DNA of 16,553 nucleotides from an uncultured Clostridia bacterium (GTDB taxonomy: Bacteria > Bacillota > Clostridia > Tissierellales > Peptoniphilaceae): positions 1 to 16,553 of the forward strand of contig CAMEGD010000023.1 of NCBI GenBank assembly GCA_945916025.1. Direction: 5' to 3'. This document shows positions 14,328 to 16,553 of this stretch, piece after piece. The stretch's first letter is position 1. Each line of letters opens with the position of its first letter. The translations under genes were made by a program, and so were the position numbers. The notes beneath the pieces were generated by a model. It was not told the DNA's origin and searched no databases. It worked only from the letters and a program-made list of their open reading frames with translations.

Positions 14328-15698
14328 TTGGAAAATTTGAGAGATATACTTAATATACAAAGAGAGTTTTTTTATTCTAATAGGACTAAGGATGAAAATT
14401 TTAGGATAAAGATTTTAAAAGAACTTAGAGACCTTATAAAACTAAACGAAAATCGAATTCTAGAATCCTTAAAAATGGACTTAGGAAAGTCTAACTTTGA
14501 GTCTTATGTTACTGAAGTGGGTTTTATTTTAGATGAAATTAACTATACAATAGAAAACTTACACCATTGGATGGAGCCTAAAAAAGAAAAGTCTTCTTTA
14601 CTTCATTTTCCATCTACAAATTATACCTATTATGAGCCCTTGGGAGTAACATTAGTAATATCTCCTTGGAATTATCCCTTCCAGTTAGCTTTTGGGCCAT
14701 TAGTTGAGGCTGTTGGAGCTGGCAATACTGTAATTTTAAAGACTTCAAAAAAATCTAAATATACAAGTAGGTTAATAAAAGACTTTTTTGATAGGAATTT
14801 TCCTAAGGAAATAATCTATGTAGTGGACGGAGACAAGGTCTCTAATGAAGATTTATTAAAGGAAAAGTACGACCATATATTTTTTACAGGGTCAACAATA
14901 GTTGGAAAAAAGATAATGGAAGCAGGGGCAAAACATCTTTCAAAGGTTACCCTAGAACTTGGAGGAAAAAGTCCTTGTATAGTTGATGAATCTGCAGATA
15001 TAAATCTTTCTGCTAAAAGAATAGCCTGGGGAAAACTTATAAACTCTGGACAAACTTGTGTAGCTCCAGACTTTATAGTTGTTCATGAAGATAAAAAAGA
15101 AGAGTTTTTAAAAAGTTTAAAAAACTCAATTATAGACTTTTATTCAGAAGACCAGATTAACAATAGAGATTATCCTAGAATAATCAATAAAGAACACTTT
15201 GATAGGCTAATTAATTTATTAGAGGATCAGGATATTTTTTATGGGGGAGCCTATAACAGCCAGGACCTAAAGATTCAGCCTACTATTGTAGATAATGTGG
15301 ACTTTTCTAACAAATTAATGGAAGAAGAAATCTTTGGACCAATATTTCCAATCTTAACTTACGGAGATTTGGATATATTAATTATGAATCTAAAAAGGAT
15401 GCCTAAGCCTTTAGCCTTATATTATTTTACCTTAAGAAACAAAAATGCAGACAAGGTTATAAGAGAAGTCTCCTTTGGGGGAGGATGTATAAACGATACA
15501 ATAGTCCATTTAGCTAATCCTCATCTTGAATTTGGTGGGGTAGGAGAAAGTGGCACAGGAGGTTATCATGGGAAGTACGGTTTTATGAACTTCTCCAACA
15601 GAAAAAGTATTTTAAAAAAATCCAAGGTAGTAGATATTGATTTGAGATATCCACCTTTTAATAAAAAGTTAAAACTTATAAAAAAAGTAATGAAGTAG
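14328..15698 (+). CDS. Aldehyde dehydrogenase, class 3 (ALDH3)-type
   Basis: A 456-residue NAD(P)-dependent aldehyde dehydrogenase. 'GVTLVISPWNYPFQLAFGPL' is the cofactor-binding start, 'FTGSTIVGKKIMEAG' the Rossmann turn, E210 in LELGGKS the general base and C244 in NSGQTC the catalytic thiol. Positions 210/244 and the length fit the ALDH3 class, whose members oxidise medium/long-chain or aromatic aldehydes to acids; the exact substrate is not determined by sequence. The C-terminus is short and basic and has no obvious membrane anchor. The start is TTG at 14328, about 9 bases after AAGGGGG; no in-frame ATG lies nearby. It is followed by the peroxiredoxin gene after 65 bases, which suggests a shared stress-related transcript. 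Confidence 0.9.
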   Translation: MENLRDILNIQREFFYSNRTKDENFRIKILKELRDLIKLNENRILESLKMDLGKSNFESYVTEVGFILDEINYTIENLHHWMEPKKEKSSLLHFPSTNYTYYEPLGVTLVISPWNYPFQLAFGPLVEAVGAGNTVILKTSKKSKYTSRLIKDFFDRNFPKEIIYVVDGDKVSNEDLLKEKYDHIFFTGSTIVGKKIMEAGAKHLSKVTLELGGKSPCIVDESADINLSAKRIAWGKLINSGQTCVAPDFIVVHEDKKEEFLKSLKNSIIDFYSEDQINNRDYPRIINKEHFDRLINLLEDQDIFYGGAYNSQDLKIQPTIVDNVDFSNKLMEEEIFGPIFPILTYGDLDILIMNLKRMPKPLALYYFTLRNKNADKVIREVSFGGGCINDTIVHLANPHLEFGGVGESGTGGYHGKYGFMNFSNRKSILKKSKVVDIDLRYPPFNKKLKLIKKVMK

Positions 15699-15763
15699 GT
15701 AAGAGGTTATCATTATGGGTATATCCTTAATAAGTAAAAAGAAATAATTAGGAGGATATAGAA

Positions 15764-16216
15764 ATGGATTTAATAAAAGTAGGAGATAGTATTCAAGAAT
15801 TCAAAGTAGAGGACCACAAGGGAAATGAGGTTACTTTAGATTCTATAAAAGGAAAAAAAGTTTTATTTTCTTTCCACCCATTAGCATGGACTGGAGTTTG
15901 TATTGACCAAATGAGATCTCTAGAAAGAGAATTCGATAGAATCAAGGGAAAGGGAATAGATGAAGTTTATGGAGTTTCAGTAGATGCTCAACCAGGTAAG
16001 GAAGTTTGGGCTAAGTCTCTTGGAATAGAAAACATTAAACTACTTTCTGACTTTGAACCAAAGGGTGACCTTGCTAAAAAATTAGGTCTTTACAAAGAAG
16101 ATATGGGTATTAGTGGAAGAGCTAATGTAGTAGTAGAGGATGGAAAAGTAACTTTTGTTAAGGAATATGAAATTCCTACATTACCAGATATAGACGAATT
16201 AATTGAAAACTTATAA
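15764..16216 (+). CDS. One-cysteine peroxiredoxin (redoxin/AhpE-like)
   Basis: A 150-residue thioredoxin-fold peroxidase that reduces H2O2 or organic hydroperoxides. The peroxidatic site P39-x3-T43-x2-C46 ('HPLAWTGVC') is complete, and an arginine in 'GISGRANVVV' is in the position of the active-site Arg. C46 is the only cysteine in the protein, so this is a 1-Cys enzyme that must be re-reduced by an external thiol or redoxin. The ATG at 15764 has a GGAGG box upstream. It follows the aldehyde dehydrogenase and is ended by a strong hairpin. A cytoplasmic role in peroxide or lipid-peroxide defence alongside aldehyde removal is plausible. Confidence 0.9.
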   Translation: MDLIKVGDSIQEFKVEDHKGNEVTLDSIKGKKVLFSFHPLAWTGVCIDQMRSLEREFDRIKGKGIDEVYGVSVDAQPGKEVWAKSLGIENIKLLSDFEPKGDLAKKLGLYKEDMGISGRANVVVEDGKVTFVKEYEIPTLPDIDELIENL

Positions 16217-16227
16217 AAACTAAAAAA

Positions 16228-16256
16228 ATTCCTAATCAGTTTGACTGACTAGGGAT
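16228..16256. terminator. Bidirectional intrinsic terminator
   Basis: ATTCCTAATCAG (16228-16239) pairs with CTGACTAGGGAT (16245-16256), with two G-T pairs, around a 5-base loop. T-runs follow on both strands, serving the peroxiredoxin gene and the permease gene ending at 16272. Confidence 0.85.
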
Positions 16257-16271
16257 TTTTTTGTGTTAACA

Positions 16272-16553
16272 TTATGCCTTTAAGTTTTTTAGATTTTTCT
16301 TAGAATTAATTATTATATTTATGGCCATAAAGTAAAGGGCCATGAGTATCATTATTCCAAAGGAGTAGACTAAATCCCTACCTATTTTTCTATCTTCTAT
16401 CAAATTATTAGAGTTAATGTACCAATAAGTTGGAAAGAAGGAGGAAAATCTAAGGATATTTTCTCCTAAATACTGTGTTGATACAAAAACCCCTGATATA
16501 AAGGATAGGGAAAGGCTGATTAGTTGGATTATGGAATTTATCAAGTTTTCAGA
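16272..16553 (-). CDS. ABC-2 type transporter permease, C-terminal part (cut by window edge)
   Basis: The minus-strand frame is open to the last base of the window, and 93 C-terminal residues are visible (ending at TAA 16274-16272). 'SFISGVFVSTQYLGENILRF' followed by 'FFPTYWYINSNNLI' is the re-entrant loop plus last-helix signature of ABC-2 type permeases, and a final hydrophobic helix (about 'YSFGIMILMALYFMAINIIIN') precedes a Lys-rich tail. A TTG at 16544 exists but is not a real start, as the conserved sequence continues upstream. The transported substrate and the partner ATPase are outside the window. Confidence 0.8.
   Translation of the reverse strand, partial: SENLINSIIQLISLSLSFISGVFVSTQYLGENILRFSSFFPTYWYINSNNLIEDRKIGRDLVYSFGIMILMALYFMAINIIINSKKNLKNLKA

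Noticed and set aside
15715..15747. Ten-codon ORF (MGISLISKKK) between the aldehyde dehydrogenase and the peroxiredoxin genes
   Set aside because: A weak AAGAGG box precedes it, but ten codons with no recognisable attenuator or conserved motif are not enough to call a leader peptide.

Overview
The window looks like chromosome from a low-GC Gram-positive anaerobe. The DNA is AT-rich, arginine is mostly AGA/AGG, ATA is common, and nearly every intact gene has a strong AGGAGG-type ribosome binding site. A Peptoniphilaceae/Tissierellia-like host-associated Firmicute is my best guess; this is inference from gene content and style, not a database match.

Layout. (1) 1-385 is the tail of a gene with visibly different codon use (CTG, CCG, GTC, GCG), with a restriction-modification-type C-terminal domain, followed by about 190 bases holding only a doubtful small ORF and a possible insertion-sequence end. 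(2) 578-3048 is a decayed stretch: a frameshifted and truncated metallo-beta-lactamase-fold gene, a C39-like peptidase pseudogene and a zinc-ribbon membrane-protein pseudogene, interspersed with an intact SSAT-like GNAT acetyltransferase and a small cupin. (3) 3097-3969 is a YitT-family membrane protein. (4) 4235-6465 is a three-gene operon for reactive sulfur: CoA-disulfide/persulfide reductase fused to rhodanese, a CsoR/CstR-type repressor overlapping it by 4 bases, and a single-domain rhodanese. Two matching CsoR-type operators lie upstream. (5) 6522-8006 is a DUF1846/UPF0371 protein. (6) 8193-9737 is a PII-like small protein with a CPA2 cation:proton antiporter, facing an NhaC-type Na+/H+ antiporter (9805-11241). 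(7) 11406-13325 is a small membrane protein plus a COG2509 FAD-dependent dehydrogenase. (8) 13441-14251 is a DUF4097-type pseudogene on the minus strand carrying a 31-base exact inverted copy of part of the dehydrogenase gene. (9) 14328-16216 is a class 3-type aldehyde dehydrogenase and a one-cysteine peroxiredoxin. (10) The window ends inside an ABC-2 type permease on the minus strand.

The intact genes suggest a theme of redox/thiol stress defence (persulfide operon, peroxiredoxin, aldehyde dehydrogenase, FAD dehydrogenase) and Na+/H+ homeostasis (two antiporter families back to back). Convergent pairs are consistently separated by one hairpin with T-runs on both sides, so they share bidirectional terminators. 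At least four genes are broken, largely by indels in short homopolymers, while long neighbours are intact; this points to real gene decay rather than poor sequence. The most interesting items are the CstR-like repressor that lacks the second sensing cysteine, the PII-like/antiporter pair, and the inverted 31-base copy in the DUF4097 pseudogene. I see no rRNA, tRNA, CRISPR array or intact mobile element.
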